From assembly GCA_002307725.1 (NCBI GenBank), contig DBUB01000002.1, forward strand, positions 519,824 through 583,823: 64,000 nucleotides of DNA. Reading direction: 5' to 3'. Below are positions 43,401 through 51,611 of this stretch, piece by piece (positions within the stretch are counted from its first letter, which is position 1; each line of letters opens with the position of its first letter). This stretch comes from Alphaproteobacteria bacterium UBA1301. GTDB lineage: Bacteria; Pseudomonadota; Alphaproteobacteria; Micropepsales; Micropepsaceae. The notes under the pieces are model-generated. The model worked only from the letters and a program-made list of their open reading frames with translations, was not told the DNA's origin and searched no databases. The translations under genes and the position numbers were made by a program.

Positions 43401-45365
43401 CTTGCGCGCGGTCAGCGGAAGTTCTTTCCAGACTTCGAGCGGATCATGCGCGGACTGCATGATGAAGGTGCCGCCCTCGACGACGCCCTTCAACGGATTG
43501 GTATGGGCGAACACCTTGTGGTCCGGCGACACGACGATTTCGACGTCTTCGATTTCGGCGTTCGACTGCAGCACCGCTTCGGGCGACAGCGTGATGTAGT
43601 AGTTGGTCGGCGCGCCCGACTTTTCCGAGCCGTATTTCGGCGAGGCCTTGGAGTGCAATTCGAGAACGTTGGCCAGGATGTCGGTGAGAAGCTTGCCGGT
43701 GGCCATCGTGCCGTAGCCGCCCACGGAGTGGAAACGGATGCGGAAGGCGCCCTTCGGGAGCAGCGTCGGGTTGGTTTCGGTGTCGAGACCCATCAGTTCG
43801 GTCTCGGGATAGGCCGCCCTCAGCTTGGCCTGGAGTTCGGCCATACGCGGGCTGGGGTTCTTGGAGAAGAACTGGCTGCCGAGATAGACCAGCGGCGCGT
43901 TCTTGGATTCCATGTTCTTGTAAGCGGCGATCACGTGACGCGGCTGCAGGTCATGGGCGCCAAGGCCGAAGATGGCCGTGGTCAGCTTGGGCAGCTTGTC
44001 GAGCGCCGGGATGCCTTCGTTGTGGCCGCCCTGGGCATTGGCGATGCCTTTGAGCAGGGCCGTATTCACGAAGGTGGTCAGCGCGGTGACGTCGGAGCGT
44101 TCGAGGATTGTGACGGCCTTCTTGCCCTTCAGCGCCGCAACGACTTCGGCTTCCGGGAACGGCTGCAGCAGCTTGATGCTGATGACGCCGACCTTCTTGC
44201 CCTGGCCGCGCAGGTATTTGCAGGCCGCAAGCGCGTCGTCGGTGACCGAGCCCATGCCGAGCAGCACGGTTTCGGCGTCGTCGCAGAAGTAGGTCTTGAT
44301 CGGGGCATAGTCACGGCCGGTGAGCTTGGAGTATTCGGCCATCGCCTCGCGCACGAACTTCGGCACGTCGCGCACGAAGTGGGTACGGTGATCGGCGGAA
44401 CCGGCCTGGAAGTCGGGCTGGTTCTGCACCGGGCCGGTCAGGCCGGGATTGTTGACGTCGACGAGCGCGGGAACGCGCTGGCGGGTACCCTTCTCATAAG
44501 CATTCTGCCACTGGCGCTTGAAGGCACCGGTGAGTTCTTCGGGGACGAGGTCGGCCGTCTTGGCGATGAGTTTGCCGTCGTTGTCCTTCTCGATCGCAGC
44601 GGCGTTCTTGTCGAGGAATTCGACCAGCTTCTTGTAGCTGTCGGGTGCAAAGTCGCCTTCGTGGCTGGCGAGATAACGCTTGAGCTGATAGACGCGGCCT
44701 TTGGCGCCGAACAGCATTTCCTGCGCCACGGTCGGGCAGGGGATGCGGCCGGACGGATCGCCCAAGAACTCTTTCAGAAGTTCCTTCTCGGGCATCAGCG
44801 TCTCGGACAGCATGTGCGAGGTGGTGAAGCCGTCCATCGCGTTGGCGACGGGGATCAGGCTCATCGCGCTGACCTTGTAGGAGATCGCGGCGAGGTCGGC
44901 AGCTTCCTGTGGGTTGGAGCCGAACAGGATCGTGTAGCCCGAGGTCAGCAGCGCATAGACGTCGTCATGGCCGGCCATGACGTTCAGCGAATGCTTGGAG
45001 ACGACGCGAGCTGCCACCTGCAAAACAAAACCGCCGGCGCGGTGGCCGACCGTGACGTAGTGCGATTCGATGCCGTACAGGATGCCTTGGCTCGACGAGG
45101 CGTTGGAGATGTACTTGCCGCCTGTCAGAGTGGCGCCGAGGGCGCCGGACTGGGCGGAGTGTTCGCCTTCGGGCTCGAAGAAGAAGGGATGCTTGCCCCA
45201 GACGTTCAAACCGCCTTGGGCCCGGAAGGCTTCGTAGAGTTCGGAAATTTCCGTGGACGGAGTGATCGGATACCCGATAACGCCGCCGCACACATTGCCC
45301 ATCACTTCGGCTACCGCGCCGTTACCGTGGATTACCGTAGGAATACCAGGATATTTTACGTTCAT
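40404..45365 (-). CDS. Pyruvate:ferredoxin oxidoreductase, oversized, with C-terminal ferredoxin domain
   Basis: The 1653-residue protein oxidises pyruvate with CoA to acetyl-CoA and CO2. The usual single-chain PFOR is about 1170-1200. Order: pyrimidine-binding domain (GYPITPSTE, 31-39), transketolase-C-like domain (about 355-520), gamma domain (about 540-740), two [4Fe-4S] sites (CTGCMECTLVCP from 845; CSGCLECIEVC from 976), TPP domain (CRGCGE at 1052-1057, ATGCSS with C1140, GGDGATYDIGF from 1230, C1345 in TPCQGEQG). Extras: about 120 residues between the two clusters, a charged helix insert (about 1075-1118), a likely coiled coil (about 1475-1545), an Ala-rich linker (about 1548-1580), and a terminal ferredoxin-like domain with C1589, C1592, C1595 and C1645. 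The start at ATG 45365 fits the PFOR N-terminus. It is co-transcribed with the Nfn fusion. An FNR-like box lies 132 bp upstream. Confidence 0.92.
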   Translation of the reverse strand: MNVKYPGIPTVIHGNGAVAEVMGNVCGGVIGYPITPSTEISELYEAFRAQGGLNVWGKHPFFFEPEGEHSAQSGALGATLTGGKYISNASSSQGILYGIESHYVTVGHRAGGFVLQVAARVVSKHSLNVMAGHDDVYALLTSGYTILFGSNPQEAADLAAISYKVSAMSLIPVANAMDGFTTSHMLSETLMPEKELLKEFLGDPSGRIPCPTVAQEMLFGAKGRVYQLKRYLASHEGDFAPDSYKKLVEFLDKNAAAIEKDNDGKLIAKTADLVPEELTGAFKRQWQNAYEKGTRQRVPALVDVNNPGLTGPVQNQPDFQAGSADHRTHFVRDVPKFVREAMAEYSKLTGRDYAPIKTYFCDDAETVLLGMGSVTDDALAACKYLRGQGKKVGVISIKLLQPFPEAEVVAALKGKKAVTILERSDVTALTTFVNTALLKGIANAQGGHNEGIPALDKLPKLTTAIFGLGAHDLQPRHVIAAYKNMESKNAPLVYLGSQFFSKNPSPRMAELQAKLRAAYPETELMGLDTETNPTLLPKGAFRIRFHSVGGYGTMATGKLLTDILANVLELHSKASPKYGSEKSGAPTNYYITLSPEAVLQSNAEIEDVEIVVSPDHKVFAHTNPLKGVVEGGTFIMQSAHDPLEVWKELPLTARKTIRDKKIKFFILDGFKVAKPHAPTPELETRMMGIAFIGAICGHVDRIVGGASHDVMLDKIRKDLQHKFGAKGAAVVEGNLTVIKEAFAATVKVDYSAPEFVAADKEVPKTSDKTNALSAGMCRLTRPDATANFLDADYFDEMVAKPFRDGTISESPVLPGTGQFMPSGTAANKDKGLFRRTVPEYKPELCTGCMECTLVCPDAAIPNTVHDIRDLLSVAAAQLDLAPAQIEAVKAVIPTLADAVRAAYRAVKNSPALTDVVAGAAEAVAGDNAILKKNIGKLAAALSVFPVARTRPFFDAMEKTNPGSGGLYSATVDPWKCSGCLECIEVCGGGALVKREQDNELLDTLQSRFEFLSRTANTPARFFDGATGPDGDIKRFMLDRNNYYATTGGHGGCRGCGEVTALRLVTSANNAVHDARRKTHIKELEALIEKLTAKAATVADAARKERIAKTIKTLETRLFNQESGPSGKGPAAAVIANATGCSSVYASTFPFNPYNTPWVNSLFQDHPAVAKGIFEGIAAETVGDIIALRTAKLELDDEYDPAVHDKQFRTFAWANFTQEELALMPTVFCIGGDGATYDIGFGALSRIMSTTTPIKAVVLNTGAYSNTGGQASTASMTGQDSDLARFGAAHSGKQDSRKELGLIAAFHPNVYVVQSNTAVQGHFLKALIGYINHNDSPALLDVYTPCQGEQGIADNASSEHARLSVDSRISPLFVHDPSKGTDLHSRFSLEGNPELTKDWATFTIEHVENGETKLLELPFTPADFARGETRFKKQFKKLAADADALPIADYVALPVGERGGKVPFVYATNDKKALVKLQVSETLVHLVEERRKYWRTLQYLAGIDIQEIDASHKAELEGLQSQYKEAVDSRENAIDSIARAMSELAASSKAPAASGIGIALGGAAPAAAPAAAAASNGGGAVTMDEDNSKCTNCKTCYTQLPELFEKTKIVVNGSPKDVAHMIPGAAAKVAVTAELKSKAARVVANCDAEIIHEQ

Positions 45366-45398
45366 CTTTATCCGCCCGTTGTTGTTTGCGTCAGTATT

Positions 45399-45413
45399 GC
45401 GCCGGTTTGGCGC
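45399..45413. promoter_or_regulatory. Inverted repeat in the PFOR leader
   Basis: GCGCC at 45399-45403 and GGCGC at 45409-45413 flank a 5-nt loop, 34 bp upstream of the PFOR start codon. It may be a leader hairpin or an operator; on the plus strand it is followed by a short T-run. Confidence 0.3.
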
Positions 45414-45496
45414 ACTCTTTTTGTTGGCTAAGGCCGCACCTATGCGAAATCGCGAGAATGCGCTTCGCAATTAGCATTCTGACAACGCCCCCGAAC

Positions 45497-45510
45497 ATGA
45501 TTTGAATCAA
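45497..45510. promoter_or_regulatory. FNR/FixK-like box upstream of the PFOR-Nfn operon
   Basis: ATGATTTGAATCAA matches TTGAT-N4-ATCAA at nine of ten defined positions. It lies 132-145 bp before the PFOR start codon on the minus strand, a fitting place for activation by an anaerobic Crp/Fnr regulator, such as the one encoded at 57710. The rest of 45366-46291 holds no gene I can support strongly. Confidence 0.5.
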
Positions 45511-45846
45511 GTTTCCTCCCGGGACGCCGACGCTTTTACTTGTACGGCCGAGGGTGCGCATAAACCTGTCCGGATTATTCGCAATGCTACGTATTCACGC
45601 AGCGGTGAGGCGCAAAGGCGCACCGGATTGCTCCGTCACCTAAGCGTCATTGGTTGGGGCGCGAATAGCCCCTTGCGCGGCAGAAAATGGCACGAATGTG
45701 ACCTGTTGGAAGGTTCTGTAAGTGTGCTTCATTCGCATTATATTCCGCGAAAGTGCATAATTGCTGAGCAGTTGTCCTGCGTGAAAGAAACGGTGGCGAG
45801 GTCATCGCCATCACCGCCACTCCCGGTCACCGGCAGCCGTCATTTT

Positions 45847-46074
45847 CTACGCCTGCGGCGCGAATTTGAGGGGGATGCAGGCTGTGGTTTGCGCCTCCGT
45901 TTTGGATTCGGCCGCCGGAGCGACACGATAAGCTGCCGCAATGACCAGCTCGTCGCGCTCGCGCCACAAAGTGAGGCCGCGTTCCCGTGCAACAGTACTG
46001 CGCCGCAACTGACTAACGCGTAGTTTCTGTTTCGGTGTGCCTTCGCGAAAAATCACTCGGATCAAGGTACCCAT
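45847..46074 (-). CDS. Possible small hypothetical protein
   Basis: A 75-codon frame (starts GTLIRVIFREGTPKQKLRVS) has an evenly mixed composition, but there is no convincing ribosome site and I recognise no family. It lies in an otherwise gene-free 900-bp stretch. It may be spurious. Confidence 0.25.
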   Translation of the reverse strand: MGTLIRVIFREGTPKQKLRVSQLRRSTVARERGLTLWRERDELVIAAAYRVAPAAESKTEAQTTACIPLKFAPQA

Positions 46075-46291
46075 CGCGGCTCACGAGCGCTGTTATGTTT
46101 TGCGGCAGGATGAAGCGCCAACCCCTCCGCGTACGCCATGCGGATTGGTACTTATTACGTGACGATATGCGGGTATGTGCTAATGCGCGTTTGGTCGCAG
46201 GGCGTGGTTTGTGTCAAAACTGCGGCATTATGTGCAAACAATTGATAACGGCCGCCTCAAAGGATTCGAACCGGTGGAAGGAAAATCAACA

Positions 46292-47299
46292 ATGACCGCG
46301 AAGTCCTGGCTCGCTTTGCTATGCGGATGGCTGTTGCTCGTTGGCGTAGCGGAGGCTGACCCCAGCGGCGGCGGCAGCTCGGCCATCTATCCGGTGATGA
46401 GTCTGTGGGCGCAGGATTACAAGCTGCGTTCCGGAGTCGCAGTGAACTATCAGCCGATCGGATCGGGCGGCGGCATCCGCCAGTCGCTGTCGCGCACGAT
46501 CGATTTCGGCAACACCGACATACCACTTGCGGCCGCTGATCTTGCGCGCGGCAAGCTGGTGCAGTTTCCGGTCATCTTCATCGCCATCGTGCCGGTGGTG
46601 AATCTGCCGGGCGTGGCGCCGGGCGCCCTCACCCTCGACGGACCGACGCTGGCAGATATCTATCTCGGCAAGATCACGCGTTGGGATGCGCCTCAGATCG
46701 CGCATCTCAATCCAGGAATGCGTTTGCCAAAAATACCCGTCATTGTGGTGCACCGCTCGGATGCGTCCGGCACGACGTGGCATTTCACGTCCTATCTGGC
46801 GGCGGCCAATGCCGGTTGGAAGCGCGCCGCGGGCATTGGGACGGCGGTGGCCTGGCCGATTGGCTCGGCCGCCCAGGGCAATGCCGGGGTTGTGACGGTG
46901 CTGGAGCGTACCAAAGGGGCGATCGGCTATGTCGAATACGCCTACGCCCAGCAGAGCCACCTCACCTTCGCCAGCCTCGTCAACCGCGAGGGTACACGCG
47001 TGGCGCCTAGCATGATCTCGTTCCGGGCCGCCGCGGCGGTCGCCGATTTCCGCAATCGTCTGTCGCCGATCCCCGCCAATCCGCCGGGGCAGGCGAGTTG
47101 GCCACTGACCGCCGCCACCTACATGTTGCTGCACACCGACGCTTCGCCGGAGCTGAACCGGCAGGTCGTCCGCTTCCTCGACTACGCGCTGCATGATGGG
47201 CGGGCGCTAGCCGAGCGGTTGAGCTACGTGCCGCTGCCCGAGCCGGTGGTGGGAGAGGTGCAAGGGGTTTGGGCCAAGGAGCTGAAACTTCATCCGTGA
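46292..47299 (+). CDS. PstS-like phosphate-binding periplasmic protein
   Basis: The 335-residue product has a Sec signal (TAKSWLALLCGWLLLVGVAEA) and the PstS-like fold: GGGSSAIYPVMSLWAQDY, YQPIGSGGGIRQSL, DFGNTDIPL, IYLGKITRWDAPQIAHLNPG, and the phosphate-loop VVHRSDASGTTWHFTSYL. The family binds phosphate for the high-affinity PstSCAB importer. The ATG at 46292 has GAAGGAAAA upstream. No pstC, pstA, pstB or phoU lies nearby, so it is an orphan or second PstS, possibly a scavenging or sensing protein. Confidence 0.85.
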   Translation: MTAKSWLALLCGWLLLVGVAEADPSGGGSSAIYPVMSLWAQDYKLRSGVAVNYQPIGSGGGIRQSLSRTIDFGNTDIPLAAADLARGKLVQFPVIFIAIVPVVNLPGVAPGALTLDGPTLADIYLGKITRWDAPQIAHLNPGMRLPKIPVIVVHRSDASGTTWHFTSYLAAANAGWKRAAGIGTAVAWPIGSAAQGNAGVVTVLERTKGAIGYVEYAYAQQSHLTFASLVNREGTRVAPSMISFRAAAAVADFRNRLSPIPANPPGQASWPLTAATYMLLHTDASPELNRQVVRFLDYALHDGRALAERLSYVPLPEPVVGEVQGVWAKELKLHP

Positions 47300-47464
47300 G
47301 GCTCAGCCGTTACCATCCCCTCAGCCTATCTCGAACTTTTCCGCCCCCGGCGCTTCACACCGGGCTGGTTTGGGTTCTACGGTGCCTGCTTCATTCCCGT
47401 TTTTCGCGTTTTTGAACGGAAACCCGGTGTTCCCTTTTCCTGAAAGCGTTTTAGGAGCTTGTCC

Positions 47465-50188
47465 ATGACTCGAGGTGCATTCGAACGGCTCGCCGCGGCA
47501 GTGCTGATTCTTTTGGCGGTTGGGGGCCCCGCCGAGGCCCGTCACCACCACCACCGCGCCACCAAGCCTGCTGCCACGGCGCCGGCGAAAGAGACCGGCG
47601 ATCAGACCGTGCTCCGGGCCAAGCTTGGTAATGGATTGCGTGTAATTATTGTTCGCAACACTTTGGCGCCAGTGGTTGCGACCTCGATCAATTACCTGGC
47701 TGGCTCCGACGAGACCCCTGCGGGTTTTCCCGGCACCGCCCACGCCCTTGAGCACATGATGTTCCGCGGCAGTCCCGGCCTCTCGGCCGACCAGCTCGCC
47801 AATATCGGCGCCATGATGGGCGGCGACTTCAACGCCAACACCCGCGGCAACCTTACCCAGTATCTCTACACGGTACCGGCGGAAGACGTCGACGTAGCGC
47901 TCAATATTGAAGCCTTGCGCATGAAGGGCATCGATTCCACCGAAGCCGAATGGACCAAGGAGCGCGGCGCCATCGAGCAGGAAGTGGCGCAGGACCAGTC
48001 GGCTCCCAGCTACAAGCTGTATGAGCGCCTCCGCTCGGAACTGTTCGCCGGCACGCCCTATGAGCACGATGCGCTCGGCACCCGGCCCTCGTTCGACAAG
48101 ACCACCGGCGCCGATCTCAAAGACTTCCATAAGAAGTGGTACGCGCCCAACAACGCGATCTTGGTCCTGGTCGGCAATGTCGATCCGGAAAAAACTCTGG
48201 CCAAGATTAAGGCGCTGTTCGGACCGATCCCGCGCCACGCTTTACCGGCGCGCGCGAAAATCGACTTTAAGCCAGTGAAACCGGCGATTTTCACCATCGA
48301 TTCCGATTATCCCAACTACACTCGCGTCATCGCGATGCGCTTCCCCGGCCTCAAGTCGAAAGACTATCCGGCGCTGGAAGTGCTGGTGGATGTGCTGTCG
48401 AGCCGCCGTTTCGAGCTTTACGGCTTGGTCGCTCAAGGCAAAGCGCTCGGCACCGAATTTGCGCTCGAGCCGCTGGAGAAGGCGTCCATTGCCTATGCTG
48501 CGGTGAGCTATGCGCCCGGCGCCGACGGCAATGCGCTGGAAGCGCAAGTCCGCGCGATCCTTGAGAAGGTGGCGAAGGATGGCGTGTCGCCGGAACTCGT
48601 CGACGCCGCCAAGCTGCAGGAACGCCGTGCCACCGAACTGCAGAAGAACTCGATCGCCGATCTCGCGTCGGTGTGGTCCGATGCGGTGGCGCTGTACGGG
48701 CTTTCCTCGCCGGATGAAGACCTGAAGCGCATCGAGAAAGTCACGGTTGCCGACGTCAACCGCGTCGCCCGCGAATATCTCAAACTCGACGCGTCGATCT
48801 CGGGCCTGCTCCTGCCCAAGGGTTCGGGCAAGCCGGTGGCGTCCTCGGGCGGTGGCGGTGGCATGGAGAAGATCAGTCTCGGTGAGGTCAAGCCGACGGC
48901 GCTGCCCGCTTGGGCGGAGGCTGCCGTGAACCGTCTCGACATTCCTGCCACCACGCTGGCGCCGGTGGTGACCACGTTACCCAACGGCCTTCGCTTGATC
49001 GTTCAGCCCACCAAAGTGAGCGATACGATCAATGTCTACGGCCATATCCGTAACCGCGCCGAGACCGAAACCGCACCGGGCAAGGACGGTGTCACCTTCG
49101 TGCTCGGCACACTGTTCAACTTCGGCACCGAAAAACACGACCGCCTCGCGTTCGAAAAGGCGCTTGATGCCATCGGTGCCCAGGAGCGCGCCGGCACCGA
49201 TTTTTCGCTGCATGTCTTGGCCGAGGATTTCGACCGCGGCGTCGAACTTCTAGCCGAGCACGAGTTGTCGCCCGCGCTGCCGCAAGCAGCGCTGACGGCG
49301 GTTCTGCCGCAACTCGCCCAGTCAGTGGAATCGCGTAACCACACGCCGGGCTATCTCGCCCAGCGCGCGATGATTGAGGCCCTGTTCCTGCCGGATGATC
49401 CGTCGCGACGCGAGGCAAGCGGGGCCACGGTGATCGGGATCAAGCGCGACGACGTGCTGGCCTATTACAAAACCGTGTTCCGTCCCGACATGACCACCAT
49501 CGTGGTGATCGGCAACGTCACGCCGGAAAAGGCCAAAGAGGTGATCGAAAAGCACTTCGGTGCGTGGGTTGCGGAAGGCCCGAAACCGCCGGTCGATCTG
49601 CCGCTGCCGCCGCTCAACAAGCCAAGCATCATCGCCGTGCCCGACGATAGCCGGGTGCAGGATAATGTCCTTTTGGCGCAGAATCTGACGCTGGCACGGA
49701 CCAATCCTGACTATTACGCGCTGGCGCTTGGCAATCAGGTGCTCGGCGGCGGTTTCTATTCCACTCGCTTGTCGATTGATCTGAGGAAAAACGCCGGACT
49801 GGTCTATTCGGTTGGCTCGTCGCTGTCCGCGGGGCGCACGCGCGGCAACTACTATGTGCAATACGCCAGCGATCCCGAGAACGTCGGCAAGGCCGCGGCC
49901 ATCGTCGTGCAGAACCTGAAGACAATGCAGGAAAAACCTGTGCCGCAGGACGAACTCGATCGCGTCAAGGCGATGGTGCTGCGCCAGCTGCCGCTTGGCG
50001 AAGATAGCGTCGACGACATCGCCCGCGGCTTCCTTGACCGCGCCGAATACGACCTGCCGCTTGATGAACCGACGCTCGCCGCCAAGAAATACGTCGCGTT
50101 GACGGCGGCAGAAGTGCAGGCGGCCTTCGCCAAATGGATCCGCCCTGGCGATCTGGTGCGCATCACGCAAGGACCGGCGCCGAAGTAA
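47465..50188 (+). CDS. M16-family zinc metallopeptidase (pitrilysin type), exported
   Basis: The 907-residue protein has a signal peptide (ending near GGPAEA) and then a His-rich run and Lys/Ala-rich linker. The inverted zinc motif HALEH (H93, E96, H97) in TAHALEHMMFRG is followed by EEVAQ-type KERGAIEQEVAQDQS with the third ligand. The N-terminal half (about 45-440) is the active M16 unit, and the C-terminal half (about 490-900) is the inactive partner unit without the motif. M16 peptidases degrade oligopeptides in a closed chamber; this one should be periplasmic. The ATG at 47465 follows TTTTAGGAGCTTGTCC. Confidence 0.9.
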   Translation: MTRGAFERLAAAVLILLAVGGPAEARHHHHRATKPAATAPAKETGDQTVLRAKLGNGLRVIIVRNTLAPVVATSINYLAGSDETPAGFPGTAHALEHMMFRGSPGLSADQLANIGAMMGGDFNANTRGNLTQYLYTVPAEDVDVALNIEALRMKGIDSTEAEWTKERGAIEQEVAQDQSAPSYKLYERLRSELFAGTPYEHDALGTRPSFDKTTGADLKDFHKKWYAPNNAILVLVGNVDPEKTLAKIKALFGPIPRHALPARAKIDFKPVKPAIFTIDSDYPNYTRVIAMRFPGLKSKDYPALEVLVDVLSSRRFELYGLVAQGKALGTEFALEPLEKASIAYAAVSYAPGADGNALEAQVRAILEKVAKDGVSPELVDAAKLQERRATELQKNSIADLASVWSDAVALYGLSSPDEDLKRIEKVTVADVNRVAREYLKLDASISGLLLPKGSGKPVASSGGGGGMEKISLGEVKPTALPAWAEAAVNRLDIPATTLAPVVTTLPNGLRLIVQPTKVSDTINVYGHIRNRAETETAPGKDGVTFVLGTLFNFGTEKHDRLAFEKALDAIGAQERAGTDFSLHVLAEDFDRGVELLAEHELSPALPQAALTAVLPQLAQSVESRNHTPGYLAQRAMIEALFLPDDPSRREASGATVIGIKRDDVLAYYKTVFRPDMTTIVVIGNVTPEKAKEVIEKHFGAWVAEGPKPPVDLPLPPLNKPSIIAVPDDSRVQDNVLLAQNLTLARTNPDYYALALGNQVLGGGFYSTRLSIDLRKNAGLVYSVGSSLSAGRTRGNYYVQYASDPENVGKAAAIVVQNLKTMQEKPVPQDELDRVKAMVLRQLPLGEDSVDDIARGFLDRAEYDLPLDEPTLAAKKYVALTAAEVQAAFAKWIRPGDLVRITQGPAPK

Positions 50189-50210
50189 GGCGACTGGGGA
50201 GTAGCGAATA

Positions 50211-50244
50211 GGGGCTTGACGGAGAAAACTGTCGAGCCCCTTTT
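50211..50244 (+). terminator. Rho-independent terminator after the M16 peptidase
   Basis: GGGGCTTGAC (50211-50220) pairs with GTCGAGCCCC (50231-50240) and is followed by TTTT. The flanks TAGCGAATA and TATTCGCTA extend the symmetry. Confidence 0.8.
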
Positions 50245-50262
50245 CTATTCGCTATTCCGGCA

Positions 50263-50493
50263 TTGTGGCGCAAACGCCACTGGAAAATTTACGATCCGCT
50301 GCCTAAGGAAATGCTCAAGGCCGAATTTAAGCGCAAGAATATGACTTACGCCGATTTGGTCGCCGCCCTGGGCAAGATCAGAATCGAGGAAGCCGAGGTC
50401 AACATCCACAACAAGATCGCCAGGGGCGGGTTTGCGGCGATGCTTCTGATCCAGTGTCTCAAGGCGGTGGGGGTGAAGGAGCTCAGGCTGTAG
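50263..50493 (+). CDS. DUF6471-like small protein
   Basis: The 76-residue product has the pattern of DUF6471: LKAEFKRKNMTYADLVAAL, then IEEAEVNIHNKIARGGFAAMLLIQCLKAVGVKELRL. This reads like a compact helix-turn-helix-type fold, but no function is established. The start is unclear: TTG 50263 keeps the conserved Trp region, while ATG 50311 would cut it. The last 11 bp overlap the convergent membrane-protein gene. It is the first gene of a small accessory patch. Confidence 0.6.
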   Translation: MWRKRHWKIYDPLPKEMLKAEFKRKNMTYADLVAALGKIRIEEAEVNIHNKIARGGFAAMLLIQCLKAVGVKELRL

Positions 50494-51460
50494 GCATTCC
50501 CGCAAGTTCAGCCATCAGCATGTTGCGCAGGCGGCGCAGTTCCGCCCGTAACTTTTCCCCTTCATCGAAATCTCTTTGTTCGTTCGCGTCACCAACGGCT
50601 GCACAATATTGTAGAAAGTCTCTTCGCAATTGGTTGATCCTGTTATCAACCCAGACCGGATCAACCGATTCTTCGAGGGCTTTATAGTTTGTGAGAAAGG
50701 CGCCGTCATTCTGGGCAAACGTGAAGCCGTATCGTTCTGCCCGTTCGGATAAAAACCTAACCAATCCTGCCAGTTTCAGTGCGCTTTCTGTCACGAGCTT
50801 GTTTGGTTTGGCGGCGTCAGGAAACAAGAAAAGTGGCTTCTCCCCTATTGCCTCAGCGTAACGCCGCAACTCTGCCACCGAAATTGGCAGTGTTTCGCTA
50901 ATAGGGTTTATTGAATTGGGTGATGTGTCCCGAAACCCCTGAATCTCTATTTCGAAAACCGCGGCCTCCATCCCCTTGAGTGATGGGGAAAGTTTTTTCT
51001 TCAGAAGAGCCCGCCTAAGTTTTTCATATGCGAAATTTACTTCTCCAACGGCCTTCTCGACGGAGCCATCTGGTTCTCGGTCACACCAAAGAAACGCGAT
51101 TTGTCCAAGTTGTAGTGGATCGAGTTCAATCCATTTGCTGAGGCTTGGCTTATCCAAACAAGCCTTGCTCTTGTGTGCTGATATTTCTTCCTGTTGTTTG
51201 GCGTAAATCCGCGAGGGTGCCAGAAACCAGAAGATGAGAAACACCAAGCCGGCCACGCCAAGTGGTCCAATAATGCAGCCAGCGACCGTCTGGGCGATCT
51301 GCTCTGTCATGGCGTCGCCTTTCGGCGCAAGCCAGCCAAGTGCAATGGCGGCACCGGCAAGAGCGGCGCCGCTACTTTTGAGATGGTCTTTCCCAAACCC
51401 TTGAAAGTCGAGAGCGGCTTTGAACAGTCTCGCTCGCTGGTATTGGAGATAATTGCGCAT
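50483..51460 (-). CDS. Two-TM membrane protein of unknown function
   Basis: The 325-residue product has two predicted membrane segments (about 31-45 and 58-81) and then about 240 residues of charged soluble domain (LSKWIELDPLQLGQIAFLWC; LRRYAEAIGEKPLFLFPD). The ATG at 51460 has GGGAGGAATCTGG upstream, a strong ribosome site. I recognise no family. Lower GC than neighbours and divergence from a zinc-ribbon gene suggest acquired DNA. It could be an effector of a small mobile or defence-type module, but nothing in the sequence proves that. Confidence 0.6.
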   Translation of the reverse strand: MRNYLQYQRARLFKAALDFQGFGKDHLKSSGAALAGAAIALGWLAPKGDAMTEQIAQTVAGCIIGPLGVAGLVFLIFWFLAPSRIYAKQQEEISAHKSKACLDKPSLSKWIELDPLQLGQIAFLWCDREPDGSVEKAVGEVNFAYEKLRRALLKKKLSPSLKGMEAAVFEIEIQGFRDTSPNSINPISETLPISVAELRRYAEAIGEKPLFLFPDAAKPNKLVTESALKLAGLVRFLSERAERYGFTFAQNDGAFLTNYKALEESVDPVWVDNRINQLRRDFLQYCAAVGDANEQRDFDEGEKLRAELRRLRNMLMAELAGMPTA

Positions 51461-51611
51461 TCCAGATTCCTCCCACGAGTCTCCGGCCTCGCCAAGATGG
51501 CAAGGCGTGAGAACGACTCGCGGGTGGTGGGGATTTGCGCCCCTATGAGGGTGCCGCTCATAGCGTGCCCCCATGTGGGGTAAACTCGGCCGATTCTAAA
51601 GGGGTTTTACA

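Noticed and set aside
41151..45431. A 1426-codon open frame opposite the PFOR gene
   Set aside because: It is the antisense shadow of a GC-rich gene: the peptide is rich in Arg, His, Gly and Asp repeats, with no recognisable domain or ribosome site, while the minus strand has a full PFOR.
45502..46023. A 173-codon frame in the gap before the PstS-like gene
   Set aside because: There is no ribosome site, composition is unlike a protein (many Ser, Arg and Cys), and no domain is visible. An overlapping minus-strand frame is no better than weak.
46260..46277. GATTCGAACC, resembling a tRNA T-arm on the minus strand
   Set aside because: The five-base stem does not pair, and no acceptor or anticodon arms can be built around it.
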